From Geosiphon pyriformis (taxonomy: Eukaryota > Glomeromycota > Glomeromycetes > Archaeosporales > Geosiphonaceae), in assembly GCA_016748015.1 (NCBI GenBank), contig JAAOMT010000129.1, positions 731,280 through 795,279 of the forward strand: a stretch of DNA of 64,000 nucleotides, written 5' to 3'. Positions 49,243 to 60,689 of this stretch are shown in pieces; position 1 is the first letter of the stretch, and every line of letters begins with the position of its first letter. Both the position numbers and the translations under genes were made by a program. The notes under the pieces are model-generated. The model worked only from the letters and a program-made list of their open reading frames with translations. It searched no databases and was not told the DNA's origin.

Positions 49243-50056
49243 TATTATTATATAAAGAAATAAAAATTATAATAGATAAAAAAATAGCTAATTAAAAAGA
49301 AGCATAGTAAATAGAAAAATTCCAAGATTTCAAAATTTTAGAATTTTTCTTAAGAAATTACAAAATTTCAGAATTCCAGAATTCTAGAATTCTTTTTAAA
49401 AAAATTGAAAATTTTCAAAAAATCTTGTATAACACAAATTATATATATATAATAAGAGTGTTAAAAACAGAAAAAAATTCAATATAGAGTTTAAAACAGT
49501 TAAAGATAAGTAAGTATTCAATACTCTTTTCTTTAAAAAATAGTTTTTTATAACTTGAAGTAAAATTATACTGATATCAATAAAATTATCTATTATTATC
49601 TAATTTATGTTATTATTAATTAATTAAAAAATATTAATTATTTTTACACTATTAACAATTTATGTTGATAAAATCCAATATTTAACTACACTAAACTAAT
49701 TATGATTATTAACAGAATATTAATTTTTTATTTTATTTTATTTGTTTTTTTTTGTTGTTTACTAATTAATTAAAAGATTAAGTATTGAATAATTGATGTC
49801 AAGGATAGCCTGGTAAAAAATCCATAAAACAAAAATAAAAAAACTTAAGAATAACTTACCAGAAGAACATAATTGTTAAAATTAACTGGCCATTATACTG
49901 AAAAAAAAATTTACAGAAGAAACTCTTAATTAAATTTCTGTTTATTATACAAAAAACTCAACCAAAATTTTTAGAAATTATTATTATCAATAACTATTAA
50001 GCATTAAATTACAGATTTGTTATTTGTTTTAACTTCCTAAATAATCATTTATAATA
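49243..50056 (+). repeat. 5' LTR of Gypsy-1 (LTR copy c)
   Basis: 814 bp, aligned with solo LTRs a and b: start TATTATTATATAAAGAAATA, palindromic GAATTCC words at 49320-49400, TTACAGATTTGTTATTTG near 50010-50027, end TATAATA directly before the primer-binding site. This copy defines the orientation of the family. Confidence 0.75.
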
Positions 50057-50071
50057 TTTGGTGCTCTTTGT
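50057..50071 (+). promoter_or_regulatory. Primer-binding site of Gypsy-1
   Basis: TTTGGTGCTCTTTGT starts right after the LTR end. It shares TTTGGTGCTCT with the Gypsy-2 site, so both families probably used the same priming tRNA, which I cannot name. Confidence 0.65.
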
Positions 50072-51039
50072 AAAATATAATCTAACAGAAAACCAGCACC
50101 AATATCAACTATTCAGAAAAATAGCAAACCAAAAAATCATAAAAAAAAATCATTTAAGATTTGCAAAATTTTTATTTTAATATTATCAAATTTACTTTAA
50201 ACTAATAAATAATCATTGATTAGCAGAATTAGCTTTCAATTTTTATGTAAACAAAAAAATTATATAATATTTAAGAGACCAAGAAAATCTAGAAACCACT
50301 ATTAAGAATTTATATAATAAACTATTATAATACACCAATTTTATATAAAATTATAGTTTGTTTGAATCTTACTTATTAAGTGAATAAAAAAAAAATTATA
50401 GTTTTGTCTCAATAATTACAGAAATAAATCATAAGATTAAAAATTATACCAAACAGAAATTTCTCATCATCTTTACTAACAAAAAAAAAGAAAAACTATA
50501 AACTTTAACAGAAATTCCAAAAAAAATACAACTGTCTATTTAGAAAAAATCTAAAGTTATTTTATATATTAATCTATTATATCATTATATGTTTAAAAGT
50601 ACTATTCAAATAATATTAACAACTACACCTATAGTAAAAATACTATTATCTAGAGTATCATTTTAAAATAATCAAAAAAAAGCTAAATTATTAAGAACCT
50701 ATAGCAATTTCTTTAAAGAATTTAAATTATGATTAATAATATTATCATAATTTTAATTATTACTATTTTAACCAAATTTTGAATCTACCAGTAATTAAAA
50801 AAACACTGATTCAGAAAAAAAAAAACAGTAATCAACAAAATAATAATTAAAACCCAATTCTAAATAATTCAGAAATCATAACTTTAATTGTTTAAATTCA
50901 GCCAAATCTAAACAATTTAAATCTTGCTCTTATTTTTTCACAAAACTTATCTTTAGTTATTCTAATTAATCAACTACCAATAACACCAATTACTGCTTAT
51001 TAACAATAACCACAATTATAAATATTTGCATTAATAGTT

Positions 51040-53260
51040 TATCTATCAATTACCAAATTAGAAAAATTTACTGACAAAAAAAACAATATCCAAATATGGT
51101 TGAATAATATAATAAAAGTCATTACAGCTAATGGATAAGATAATGTTAAAGCTTTTTAAGCAATTTTTTACTTTTAACAAAACACTACTAACTTGTGATA
51201 TCAAAATTTTGTAAACAAACTCCAAGATTTTAACATATTTAAAACTGTATTTTTACAGTATTTTAATAATAATAATAGTATTAATTGTCTGTTAATTAGT
51301 TTTACTACTATTAAGCAAGATAATACTGAAGCAATTATTACTTACTTAAGATATTTTCATAAAAAGCTATATTAAATCAAAACAATTAACACCAATTACT
51401 TCACAGTACTGCAAATTCAGTATTTTTCTACAATAAATATACCTAATATATCCAAATACTTTCTAAGATACAGTTATACACATCAGAGATTTCGAATTGG
51501 CAGAACTTAAAGCCAATTACATCTAAACTATCAACTTAGTAATAAATAGATTATTTAAACTAAATTCTAAGTTAAAACAATTTAGTAATTTAATCAACCA
51601 AAAATTAGAAGGATACTTAACTAACAATCTAATAATTTATCAATTTTCACAATATTATAATAATTAAAAAAACTTTAATTACTTTCAAAATTAATCATAT
51701 CTATCCTTATTATTGGCAAATTAATTATGACAACAAAAAATATGTAATTGCTATTATTGTAATAAACAAAACTATCTAAAAGCAAATTGCCATTTCAGAT
51801 CCAATAATTTATGATCAAAAAATTAATATAGAAATTCTAATTACAGATTTTAAATCCTAAGTTATATTAACAACTCAACTGAACAATATCAATATTAGTT
51901 TTAGTACATACCAATAATATAACAACTCACATATTTATCTTTAATTTATCAGATTTCAGCACTAGTAATATATAAATTACAGTTACAAGTTATCTATTAA
52001 CCTTAATAAATCCAAGGACCACTCCAGATTTCAACTTAAGTACTTATTAAAAACCAAAAACTAAGAATTAATTACACTTATTAAATTTAAAGATTAATAA
52101 TAGTAATGTACTAACTAATTTTCAGTTTATTAAATCAGCTATCAGGATTATGCCAACAGAATTCAAGAAGTAAGTACACTCAAAACCTAAATTTTCAAAA
52201 CTATTTAAGTTTTCTGGTAACTTCAAAAATTACAACAACTAAATTACTAAAAACCAATCCAATATTACTTATCAACAACATTTTACTAACAACTATTATT
52301 AAGAATAAATCACTTGTAGCCATTTTTTTTTTAAATTAGAAAAATTAGCAATAACATCTCTATTTAGTAGAGTCATTTTTGATGCTAAACCAATTACCAC
52401 AATATATATTAATATCAAAGTCAATAACCAATCTATCAAACTAATTCTTAATAATAAGTTAGCAGACAGTATTATCACATAATAATTTATGAACCAATTA
52501 AATTGCTGAGTTAATTATACTATTAATGCCAAAATTATTACAGCCAATAGAGTAATTAAGACTCTTATTGATAAAATTGATGACTTTTTTTTTAAAGTTA
52601 ATAGCATCATTGCATTTATCAAAGTTTTTATTATAGAAGTTACACAATATCAAGCTCTTGTTAATAATGACTGGCTGTTTAAGACTAATACTATGTTCAA
52701 CTAGAATACTCAAGAGCTATAGTTTAATCAAGATGATCAGTATATTTAAGTATCAGTTACTTGTTGTTACTTTAAAATAACTTAATCACAATTACTAATA
52801 GAATTCGAGAAAAAAATAAACAAATTTACTTGAAAAGCTTATCAAGTTTTATGGACAAAAAACAAGCACAATAAATTGCTATTAATACTTTTTTAAAATA
52901 ATAAAAAAAAAAAGAAAAAAGCTAAATTTTAAAACACTATTATTATTAAAGAAACAGCCAACAGTTGGCATTAACTTTACTTAACTCTAAAACCAAGAAA
53001 ACAACCACTTTATATTTCATTTAAATACAAAGATTATAAAAAAAAGCTTTTATTTATGAAAGCTTGAATCTTGTCCAAAAAAGACTATAAAACACATATC
53101 TGTTACTATTACAAAGTATACCACTGAAAACATTTTGGTTATTCAAAACAACAAAAAAAGTAGAACAACAAACCATGTCTTACTAAAAACACATTATCAA
53201 AAATGTTTTGAAATATCTAATTTAAAAAGTAGTGTTTAACCACTTAGCAATAAATAATAA
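51040..53260 (+). pseudogene. Gypsy-1 gag-protease-Cys-rich polyprotein, broken
   Basis: Gag capsid remnant near 51080-51240 (QIWLNNIIKVITANG, FVNKLQDFN), corresponding to WLDKVQKARDANGW of Gypsy-2. Protease near 52400-52480 (INIKVNNQSIKLILNNKLAD; DSG-type site degraded to NNK). A downstream block near 52500-52700 (AKIITANRVIKTLIDKIDDF, then QALVNNDWLFKTN) is conserved with Gypsy-2. The Cys-rich start near 52985-53200 (KQPLYISFKYKDYKKKLLF) shows Cys to Tyr. No frame is continuous. Confidence 0.7.
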
Positions 53261-53309
53261 TCTAGTACTGAAATTTAATAATTAAATTTAATATTAACAT
53301 AATTATGGA

Positions 53310-54380
53310 AGAATAGACAAGAAAACATATAGTGTTTAAGGCATTATCAGATCAGTGGTCTAATTAATATGTTCTTTTAGACTATATTAACAATAATGCT
53401 TTCTTAAAAGTGATATACAACATTAATTTTAATAAATTCCTACAGATAATTAAGAATCTGTTTAATAGAAAAGCTGCTGGCCTCTTTAGTATTTTTAATA
53501 AGTTTTGGAAGCATAATAATATATAAGTTTTGGGTAGTCTATTGGATATTTTCAATATGTGTTTAAGATTAGTTGTAGTTTTTACATAATAAAAAAAAGC
53601 CTAAATTTTTATAATACTGAAATTATACAACTGAAAAAAGACTTTTACTAATATTAGACCAATAGTTTTGATTAAAACTGCTTGGAAAATATTATCAAAG
53701 CTTTTTTTAAATAGAATTTCTTTAGTGTGTAGTAAATTTGACATTCTGTATAATAATAATTTCTCAGTTTTGAAAGACATATTTATTTAAATTTCAATTT
53801 TTGCTGTTAGTTATGTAATTAAAAATGCATTAGAAAAAAATAGAGAGCTGTATTTGGTTTTTTAAAATATGCACAAAGCATATAATTTTGTTAGATAATA
53901 TTACTTGAAAAACAGTTTGGTTAGAAACAAAATATATCCCTATTTTATCAAGTTTTTTAAACATATACACAATAATTGGATTAATTAAGTAATAACAAAT
54001 TTTGGAATTATAACAAGATATATAATACATAATATATTAAATTAAAATAAAGTCTTCTTGCTATTATTGTAGAAAATTTTCTATAATTTTTTATTTTGTG
54101 AAATCAAAAAACATGACTATATATATGATTACAGAATAGATTTTAAGTTTTTTACATGAACTGGCAAACAAAACATTAGAAATAATAAGACATTCTTTAT
54201 GGCTATTGGGGTTTTTATAGACAATACAATTTGAATTGAAAATAACATGTTTGCTACTTAGCATATTTTGGACATAGCTAGCAAATTTTTTCATATTAAT
54301 AACATTTTAATTAACATAGAAAAAATAGTTGTTATTTTTATTAATTAAAGGGTAAAAATTTCTTATTTGGTGATAAGTAA
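53310..54380 (+). mobile_element. LINE fragment D (RT segment only), decayed
   Basis: Translates, with stops, as the ORF2 linker and RT of the same LINE family: KILSKLFLNRISLVCSKFDI, SVLKDIFI, KNALEKNRELYLVF and GVFIDNTI (FVDD with the second Asp changed to Asn), then ATQHILDIASKFFHINNILI. It is 5'-truncated into Gypsy-1 and ends where an LTR begins. Nonsense codons sit at the Trp/Gln positions of copy A. Confidence 0.8.
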
Positions 54381-54728
54381 TATTACAGGTGATTATTTGG
54401 GGTTTCAAAGCAAATAACAAACCCATAACTTGATGCTCAATTAATGATTGATGATGGTTTCTGAAGATTTTGGTTATTTAAAGGTTTTGATAGAGTCCTT
54501 TGTATAATGGACAAAGATTCCAATGTGGTTTTCTTTTAATGAAGTTTCAAGTGTCAACTTATGGGTTAAAGTAGTTGTTGTTTGTCACTTCTCAGAATCA
54601 CAATTCTGTCAATTTTTTTTTGATGTAATAGCTAACAATCTCTTGATAAGCTATCTTTAAATCTGAGTGTCTACCCTTATTTCTGGGTCTTTTACCAGTG
54701 CTATATCCTGATGTCAATAACTTAATGC
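54381..54728 (-). repeat. LTR fragment of the Gypsy-1 family (copy d), minus strand
   Basis: Starts TATTACAGGTG and continues with ATTATTTGGGGTTTCAAAGC and AAATAACAAACCCATAACTT, the reverse complement of the right end of LTRs a-c. It is cut at 54728 by the Gypsy-2 LTR; the remainder should lie beyond Gypsy-2, outside the window. It interrupts LINE fragment D. Confidence 0.75.
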
Positions 54729-55716
54729 TGTTACCAGAGATTTTGGGTCTCTTTTTTTAAATGTTGGTAATGTTGATTTGCTGTGAATTCATGTTTTCAG
54801 GAAGTAGTTGAACCTCCAATAACTGAATTTATCTTCAAATTATCTTCTATAATTTAAACTGCTGGGCTTATAAGTAGAATGGCCAATTCCTTGCCAGTTA
54901 CTTATGTAGTTACATTGTAGTAAATGTCAACTCTTTCCCAGGAATTGCTCGTCTGGAAGCTCACTAAAAATGTGTAGTTACTTTGCTGTGAAAGTCAACT
55001 CTTCTACAGAAATCTCATCTGTAGGCTCTAATGATTGTAATAAGAAAATAAAAAAAAAATAAAAGAAATGTAAAAGAAATAGAATTTTGTCAAGAGAAAC
55101 GTTTTCTATTCAGGCCTGGAGTCACCAACAGTTTACTGAAATTGGTAGCTAATCAATTTCAAAACATTAGTTGGGTTTTGGGGATTTTCCAAGTGCAATA
55201 ATTAAAAAATTTGGTTTTTCGAATTATTTGATATTTATTTCTTTTTGTGTGTATAGGAATGGTTCTAAGTGATAAATCTAAAGTAAGATACATTTTCCAG
55301 AAGAGAAAAGCTCTTCTTTTATACAACTTGTTGTAGTACTAGTTTATGAACTTGCACTTTTTTCTCTTTGCCCAAATTCCGGCAAACTAAAGATACATTT
55401 TGATGAACTACAAGTTATTTCGCTGAACTATTGATTAATTTGGGTGAACTATTCATAATTTTGGCAAATTTCTGTAAATTTCAGCGAATTTCTGTAAATT
55501 TCGGCGAATTTTTGAATGTTACAAAGTTCAGGGTATTGTGTAATTTGATCATCTTACTTTTTGTTATACTAATTAGATTATTTTACTTGAATCGTGATAT
55601 GTGATAATTGATTAAATAATAAATGATAATTTGAAATGATATTAATATACTAATGAATTATAAGAATTATAAGAGTAATTTTATGCTAATTAATAGCTAA
55701 AATTCTACTGGTAACA
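54729..55716 (-). repeat. 3' LTR of Gypsy-2
   Basis: 988 bp bounded by TGTTACC and GGTAACA (perfect 7-bp inverted ends). Nearly identical to 63145-64000. Contains a short tandem array at 55459-55513 with one more 20-bp unit than the other LTR. Confidence 0.92.
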
Positions 55717-55732
55717 TAATCTCCTCCTCAAG
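55717..55732 (-). promoter_or_regulatory. Polypurine tract of Gypsy-2
   Basis: On the element strand TTGAGGAGGAGATTA lies directly before the 3' LTR. A purine-rich run here primes plus-strand DNA synthesis in LTR elements. The end of the pol frame overlaps it (LSLEEEIM). Confidence 0.75.
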
Positions 55733-55749
55733 ACTGAGCTCCATCGAAG

Positions 55750-57420
55750 TCCAAGCACTATCTGTAATATTGAGATAGTAATCTAAAATGATTGAAGTAA
55801 TCTGGTCTGAAAATTGTTGAAATTTCAGTTCTGTGAGTTTGCCAATATATTGGACTTTCATTGATTACAGTATTGGATTTTGTAGAACATTTTCACAAGT
55901 ATTAAACAAATCATAGAGTCTAAAAGCTGCTCTAAGTTTGTAGCAAGTGTTTGTTGGTCCAGCTGCTGTTTTGAATTCATTGTAGATTTGTTTTTGTATA
56001 ACTTCAGGAGTGAGATTTGTTGCTTTAAGTTCCAGTTTTCGTTCATAAAGTGTTTTTCCAATTTGAAAGTATTTATAGATAGGGGTGTGTTCATTGTTCT
56101 GTTCATTAAGAAGTAATAGTAGTTTTTGTTGCATTGTAGNNNNNNNNNNNNNNNNNNNNNNNNNNNNNNNNNNNNNNNNNNNNNNNNNNNNNNNNNNNNN
56201 NNNNNNNNNNNNNNNNNNNNNNNNNNNNNNNNNNNNNNNNNNNNNNNNNNNNNNNNNNNNNNNNNNNNNNNNNNNNNNNNNNNNNNNNNNNNNNNNNNNN
56301 NNNNNNNNNNNNNNNNNNNNNNNNNNNNNNNNNNNNNNNNNNNNNNNNNNNNNNNNNNNNNNNNNNNNNNNNNNNNNNNNNNNNNNNNNNNNNNNNNNNN
56401 NNNNNNAATGTTCAATATGAGCTGCTGCTATTCTTCTTTTTCCTTCCAGTGTACTAAGAAGAGTGTAGGCTCTTCTTTGGAGTGTCTCTTGAAAGTTTTC
56501 TTTATTGATTGGTTGCACTGGGTATGTTTCTACTGTGAAATTAATTGGTAATGTTGCTGTCCTTCCATAAGTAAGATCAAATGGTGTGTGTTTCATAGTA
56601 TCTTGTTTTAGTGTTCTGTATGCTAGTAACACTAATGGAATAAAGATATCTCATTCCTGTTCAAAGTTTGTTGAGACTTTGGCTAAAGATTTACACAATG
56701 TTCTGTTGAAACATTCTACAAGTCCATTTGTTTGAGGGTAATAAGGTGATAATAGAAGTCTTTTGACATTGAACCATTCACAAATTTCTTGTATCAAGTT
56801 GTTCACAAAATGTGTTCCTTGATCAGATAAGAGTTCAATTGGGCATCCATGTCTACAGATAATGTCTTCATAAATGAATTTTGCTACTGATTTTGCATCT
56901 GCTCTTTGGATGGCTCTAGCTTTAGGCCATTTGGTAAGATAATCCACTGCAACTGCAATATAACGATTTTCTTGGGTTGTGATAGGTAATGGTCCGACTA
57001 AATTAATTCCAACTCTGTCAAAAGGTTGTCCAACTTTGATTGGATTTAAAGGTTCTGTGGAGCGAGTTCCTCCTCTTCTTTGGCAGTTATCACAAGATTT
57101 TACATATTGTCAAATGTCTTTTTGCATGTGAGGCCAAAAATAATGTTCAAGGGTTCTTTGAATTGTTCCCTCTTTTCCCAAGTGTGCTGAAGACGGATCT
57201 GTGTGCATGTTGTATAAAATTGTTTCTTTTTTATTCTCTTGTACTAATCTGAGTGGCTGGTTTGGTTTTCTGTGATTTTTATAATAGATTTTGTTCTGGT
57301 GTATGAAATATTGTTTTAATTGGTGTTGTAAGCAGTGTTTTTCACTTGGAAACCAGTTTTCTGGCATGGTAAGGGTCTTCAAATAATTTTTAAGATTGCT
57401 GTAATTTCTGGAATCCATTC
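55750..57420 (-). pseudogene. Gypsy-2 integrase, broken
   Basis: Inserts element DNA into the genome. A His-His zinc part (NMHTDPSSAHLGKEGT) is followed, after a TGA near 57110, by CDNCQ, giving the HHCC domain. In the DDE core the first Asp is replaced: VGINLVGPLP (Asn codon 57002-57004). The second (LLSDQGTHFV) and Glu (YYPQTNGLVECFNRT) are kept. A TGA near 56651 replaces a probable Trp codon. After LAYRTLKQDTMKHTPFDLTY the assembly gap removes the link to a Glu/Lys-rich C-terminal part (NEHTPIYKYFQIGKTLYER). No chromodomain was recognised. Confidence 0.85.
56140..56406. other. Assembly gap (267 N)
   Basis: A run of N inside the pol region of Gypsy-2, downstream of the integrase core. ORFs spanning it cannot be trusted. 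Confidence 1.
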
Positions 57421-57475
57421 TTGTTTGGTTATTTTGTTGGTAAGTTGGTAAGTTGTGGTGAAATTGTTGTTGGTA

Positions 57476-58912
57476 TTAATCTTGTCTCATTCTTGAGAAA
57501 CTATCAACATTGGTATGTAGTTTTTCTGGTTTGTAGTGTACAATATATCTGTAGTTTGCTAGGAAGTTATTCCATCGAGACTGTTTGGCACTTTGTTCAG
57601 TTTTCTTTTTATTGAGCCATTTGAGGCCAATGTTGTCCATTATTATGTTAAATTCTTTTCCATTTTTCAGATATTGTTGAAAATGTTTAAGAGCCCAAAT
57701 AACTACAGCAGCTTCTAATTCAGTTGAGCCATATTTGAGTTCTGTTGGCTTGAGTGTTCTGCTGGCATAGGCAATAACTTGTTCTTGGCCATTTTCATCC
57801 AATTGTGTTAAGATGGCACCAAATGCTATGTGTGAGGCATCAGTGGCTAATTGGAATCGTTTGTTGAAGTCTGGGTAAGTAAGAACTAAGGCTGTTGTTA
57901 ATTTTGTTTTGAGAATTTCAAAAGCTTTTTGTTGTTCTTCAGTCCATTTGTATGGTACATTTTTGTTGGTAAGATAATTGAGTGGTTTGGCAATTTTTGA
58001 GAATTCTTTTATGAATTTTTGATAGTAAGAGGCTAATTCCACAAATCCTCTTAGTTCTGTAGTATTTCTGGGGGTTTGAAAGTTTTTGACAGCATTGATT
58101 GTTCCTGGATTTAGTTTGATTCCATCTTTACTAACTATGTGTCCAAGAAAGATCAAACTTGTTTTTCCAAAGTGACATTTCTCAATATTTAACTTTAATC
58201 CTGCTTTCCGTAATCATTGAAAAACTTCTTGCAGGTAAATGAGATCGGCTTTAAAGCTTGGTGAGTATATATCAGTATCATCAAGATAAACAACTACTGA
58301 TTGCCACAAGAGCCCTTTATAGACAACATCCATGAGTTGCTAAAATGTTGCTGGTGCATTGCAGAGTCCAAAAGGCATAACATTAAACTCATAATTTCCT
58401 CCTTGAGTGGTGAATGCTGTTTTGGGTCTATCTTTTGGGTCCATTTCGACTTGCCAGTATCCACTTTCTAGGTCTAAAGTTGAAAAGAACTTGGCTTTTC
58501 CCAGAGCATCTAGCATGTCATCAATTCTTGGAAAAGGGTAGGCATCTCCAATTGTAATACTATTCAGTTGTCTATAATTAACACAGAATCTAATTTTTCC
58601 GTTTTTCTTTTTAACCAAAACTACTGATGAGGCCCAAGGACTTTTTGATGGTTGAATCAATCCATTATTGAGCATTCTTTGGACCTCTTTTCTAATAAAT
58701 TGGTGGCTGGTAGGTGGCACTTGATAAGCTTGTTGACATTTTGGTAGAGCATCTCCTATATGGATTTGATGTTGAACAATGTCTGTTTTTCCCAAGTTAT
58801 TGTTGTCTTTTGCAAATATATCTGCAAATTCAGCTATCAATTGTTTCAATTGTCTTTGTTGTTGAGATTCTAAGAGACCCATATTGATTCGAGAGAGTTT
58901 TTCTTCCAACAA
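57476..58912 (-). pseudogene. Gypsy-2 reverse transcriptase and RNase H, broken
   Basis: RT block 58912-58340: KSPWASSVVLVKKKNGKIRF, YPFPRIDDMLDALGKAKFFS, TLDLESGYWQVEMDPKDRPK and FNVMPFGLCNAPATF. A TAG follows, then VVYLDDTDIY (YLDD codons 58277-58288) and, after another stop, GHIVSKDGIKLNPG. RNase H (to 57476) has LATDASHIAFGAIL and STELEAAVVIWALKHFQQYL, but the usual TDH is MDN (FNIIMDNIGLKWL) and ADxLSR is VDSFSR. Typical Ty3/Gypsy order. The two stops are at codons one C-to-T or G-to-A step from sense. Confidence 0.9.
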
Positions 58913-59320
58913 GTGGTAGTTTTCAGTAGTGGGAATAATATTTGGATTTGGGAGTAGAGTGTGCTTTATAATTTCGATGAAATTAGAGACAATTTGAGGG
59001 TTTTCATCTTGAAAGATATTGCTGTGTATGATTTCAATTTCTAATTTGTTTAATAAAACAATAGAGTAATTATTGGGGTTGTAGAATGTAACTCAAAATT
59101 TTTTCATTCTTTTGGAAATATAAACGTTTGGAATTGATATTTCATGCTTCAAACAGATTTGTTTATTGGATTCAAAGATTTGTTGTGTAGTGGTGGGTTT
59201 TAAGCAAGTGTAAATTTCGTGATGTTCTTCAAAAGGTAAAATAGTAATTGGCTGAAGAAGTTGAAGAATCTGGTGAGATTTATTTTGTGTATTAAGAACT
59301 ATGTTTACTGGAACTGTAAA

Positions 59321-59938
59321 TCGTCCAGTTGAACCAAAACCTTGAGTTCCACTTTCACTTTTTCCCAATTGTTTTCTGTTGTTTACTGATTGTAAATCCG
59401 AAATGTTGATTAAAGGTAAGTAAATTGCTTAAGCAATTTTTTCAGCATGTTCAATTTTGAATGGTTTGTCTGTCTCATTCTGTAACATAATGGTAATGTC
59501 TCCAGTGTATCCTGCATCTATAACTTCTCCTCTAATATTGATTCCTTTGCTTGCCAATGATGATTTGGAGGCAATTTGAATCATTGCTTCTGGTGGAATT
59601 TCAAGAGCAATTTTTAGATTGATTTTTGTCAAAGACTTTGGTTGGAGAATCAAAGTATCTTTTTCTGGGTATCTCAAGTCATATCCAGCATCAATTTCGT
59701 GTGTTTTTTCTGGTCTGATTCCTTGGCCATGGTTGTTAAAATATTTAAGTTGTAGAGATAGTTGCTTTTTAAGAAGATAGATGGGAGTGATTGGTAGTTC
59801 TTCTACTTGTTCAGATACTCCAAATTCGATTTCATTTTCATTATTCTCATCTGGCAGAGGAATGCTAAGAGCATAACATTCTAAACACCATTGGTTATCA
59901 CAAGGCATAACACAATCTTCACACAATTGAATGTTCAT
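59321..59938 (-). pseudogene. Gypsy-2 dUTPase, one nonsense codon
   Basis: Hydrolyses dUTP, limiting uracil in DNA copied by RT. The block opens with a small Cys cluster (CEDCVMPCDNQWCLEC), then a trimeric-dUTPase domain with all five motifs: HEIDAGYDLRYP, ASKSSLASKGI, GEVIDAGYTGDITIMLQN, HAEKIA..IYLPLI and, in the same frame, ESGTQGFGSTGRF (about 59356-59321). The only break seen is TAA at 59429-59431 inside motif 4, at a position that is usually Gln. Encoded between protease and RT, unlike lentiviruses (between RNase H and integrase). Confidence 0.88.
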
Positions 59939-59947
59939 TTGCTCTAA

Positions 59948-60625
59948 TTATTGAATTTGAGCTTCTTTGGTCAGATATGTGTGGCTTGCAATTTGGTGGT
60001 AGGTTTCTACTTCATCTTCATAATCAAATTCAGCTAATTCCATGGTGTACTCAATATATTCAGCTTTTTTCATTTGGCAGACATCTTCTTGAGTGGCTTC
60101 ATTGATTAATGCCATTGCTAGGTCAAAAATCATTTCAGCATCAAGAGGGTAGTAGTAAAGTTTATTGAGAACACTGTTGTATGCTGCATCAAATGGTGTT
60201 CCTCTTCTGACTTTTTCCAAAATTGATAGAGCATATTGACAGGTTTGATCACATACTCCTTCTCTCATTGCTACATCAATCCAATTGCATTCTTCTGGTA
60301 GTATTTCTCCACATATAAGACAAGGTGTGTTGTTCCATTTTCCACTTCTTTTTGGAGATCCAAATCGTTCTCTATGACATGCTTTGCAAAAGTAACAGAT
60401 ACGAGTTTCATATTCCTCTTCTGGAGAAATACATGCTCCCATTGATAAAAGTTTTTTGTTGCAATCTTTGCATTTAAGTGGAATATAGAGTGGTTGTTTC
60501 TGTAGTTCTGGTATAAAATATCTAACTTTCTTCCATCTCCTTGATTCTTCGAAAATCTCTTGTTCAGTTTCTTTAGCCCAATTGGATGTTGATCCAAGAG
60601 CCATGTAGGTTTCAGTAAGTGGCAT
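59948..60625 (-). CDS. Gypsy-2 Cys-rich region of unknown function
   Basis: 225 open codons in the polyprotein between protease and dUTPase. Several Cys pairs suggest zinc binding: CKDCNKKLLSMGAC, CYFCKACHRERFG, TPCLICGEILPEEC and CDQTC, followed by an acidic helical part (EYTMELAEFDYEDEVETY). Not a retroviral CCHC knuckle and not a family I recognise. The same region, with Cys-to-Tyr changes, is present in the older Gypsy-1, so it belongs to the lineage and is not a local capture. Separated from the upstream protease by a TGA near 60670. Confidence 0.7.
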   Translation of the reverse strand: MPLTETYMALGSTSNWAKETEQEIFEESRRWKKVRYFIPELQKQPLYIPLKCKDCNKKLLSMGACISPEEEYETRICYFCKACHRERFGSPKRSGKWNNTPCLICGEILPEECNWIDVAMREGVCDQTCQYALSILEKVRRGTPFDAAYNSVLNKLYYYPLDAEMIFDLAMALINEATQEDVCQMKKAEYIEYTMELAEFDYEDEVETYHQIASHTYLTKEAQIQ

Positions 60626-60689
60626 TTCTTTTTTCTCTTCAAATTCAAATACTGGAGCTTTTTCTGATCATTTGTTAAAGATACCACAG

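Larger units (their letters stand above)
49243..53260 (+). mobile_element. Gypsy-1: decayed Ty3/Gypsy element, 5' LTR to Cys-rich region
   Basis: A plus-strand element with 5' LTR (49243-50056), primer-binding site, gag and protease remnants, and the start of the Cys-rich region also found in Gypsy-2. It stops near 53260 where LINE fragment D begins; RT, RNase H, integrase and 3' LTR are not seen. Translations align well with Gypsy-2 in order but carry many stops at Gln/Trp/Arg positions and Cys-to-Tyr changes, so it is much older. Confidence 0.75.

Noticed and set aside
52498-54294. Minus-strand ORFs of 66-71 codons
   Set aside because: Antisense shadows of Gypsy-1 and LINE fragment D.
55858-56632. 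ORFs running through the N block
   Set aside because: The gap is unknown sequence, so continuity of these frames is an artefact; only the flanking residues are usable.
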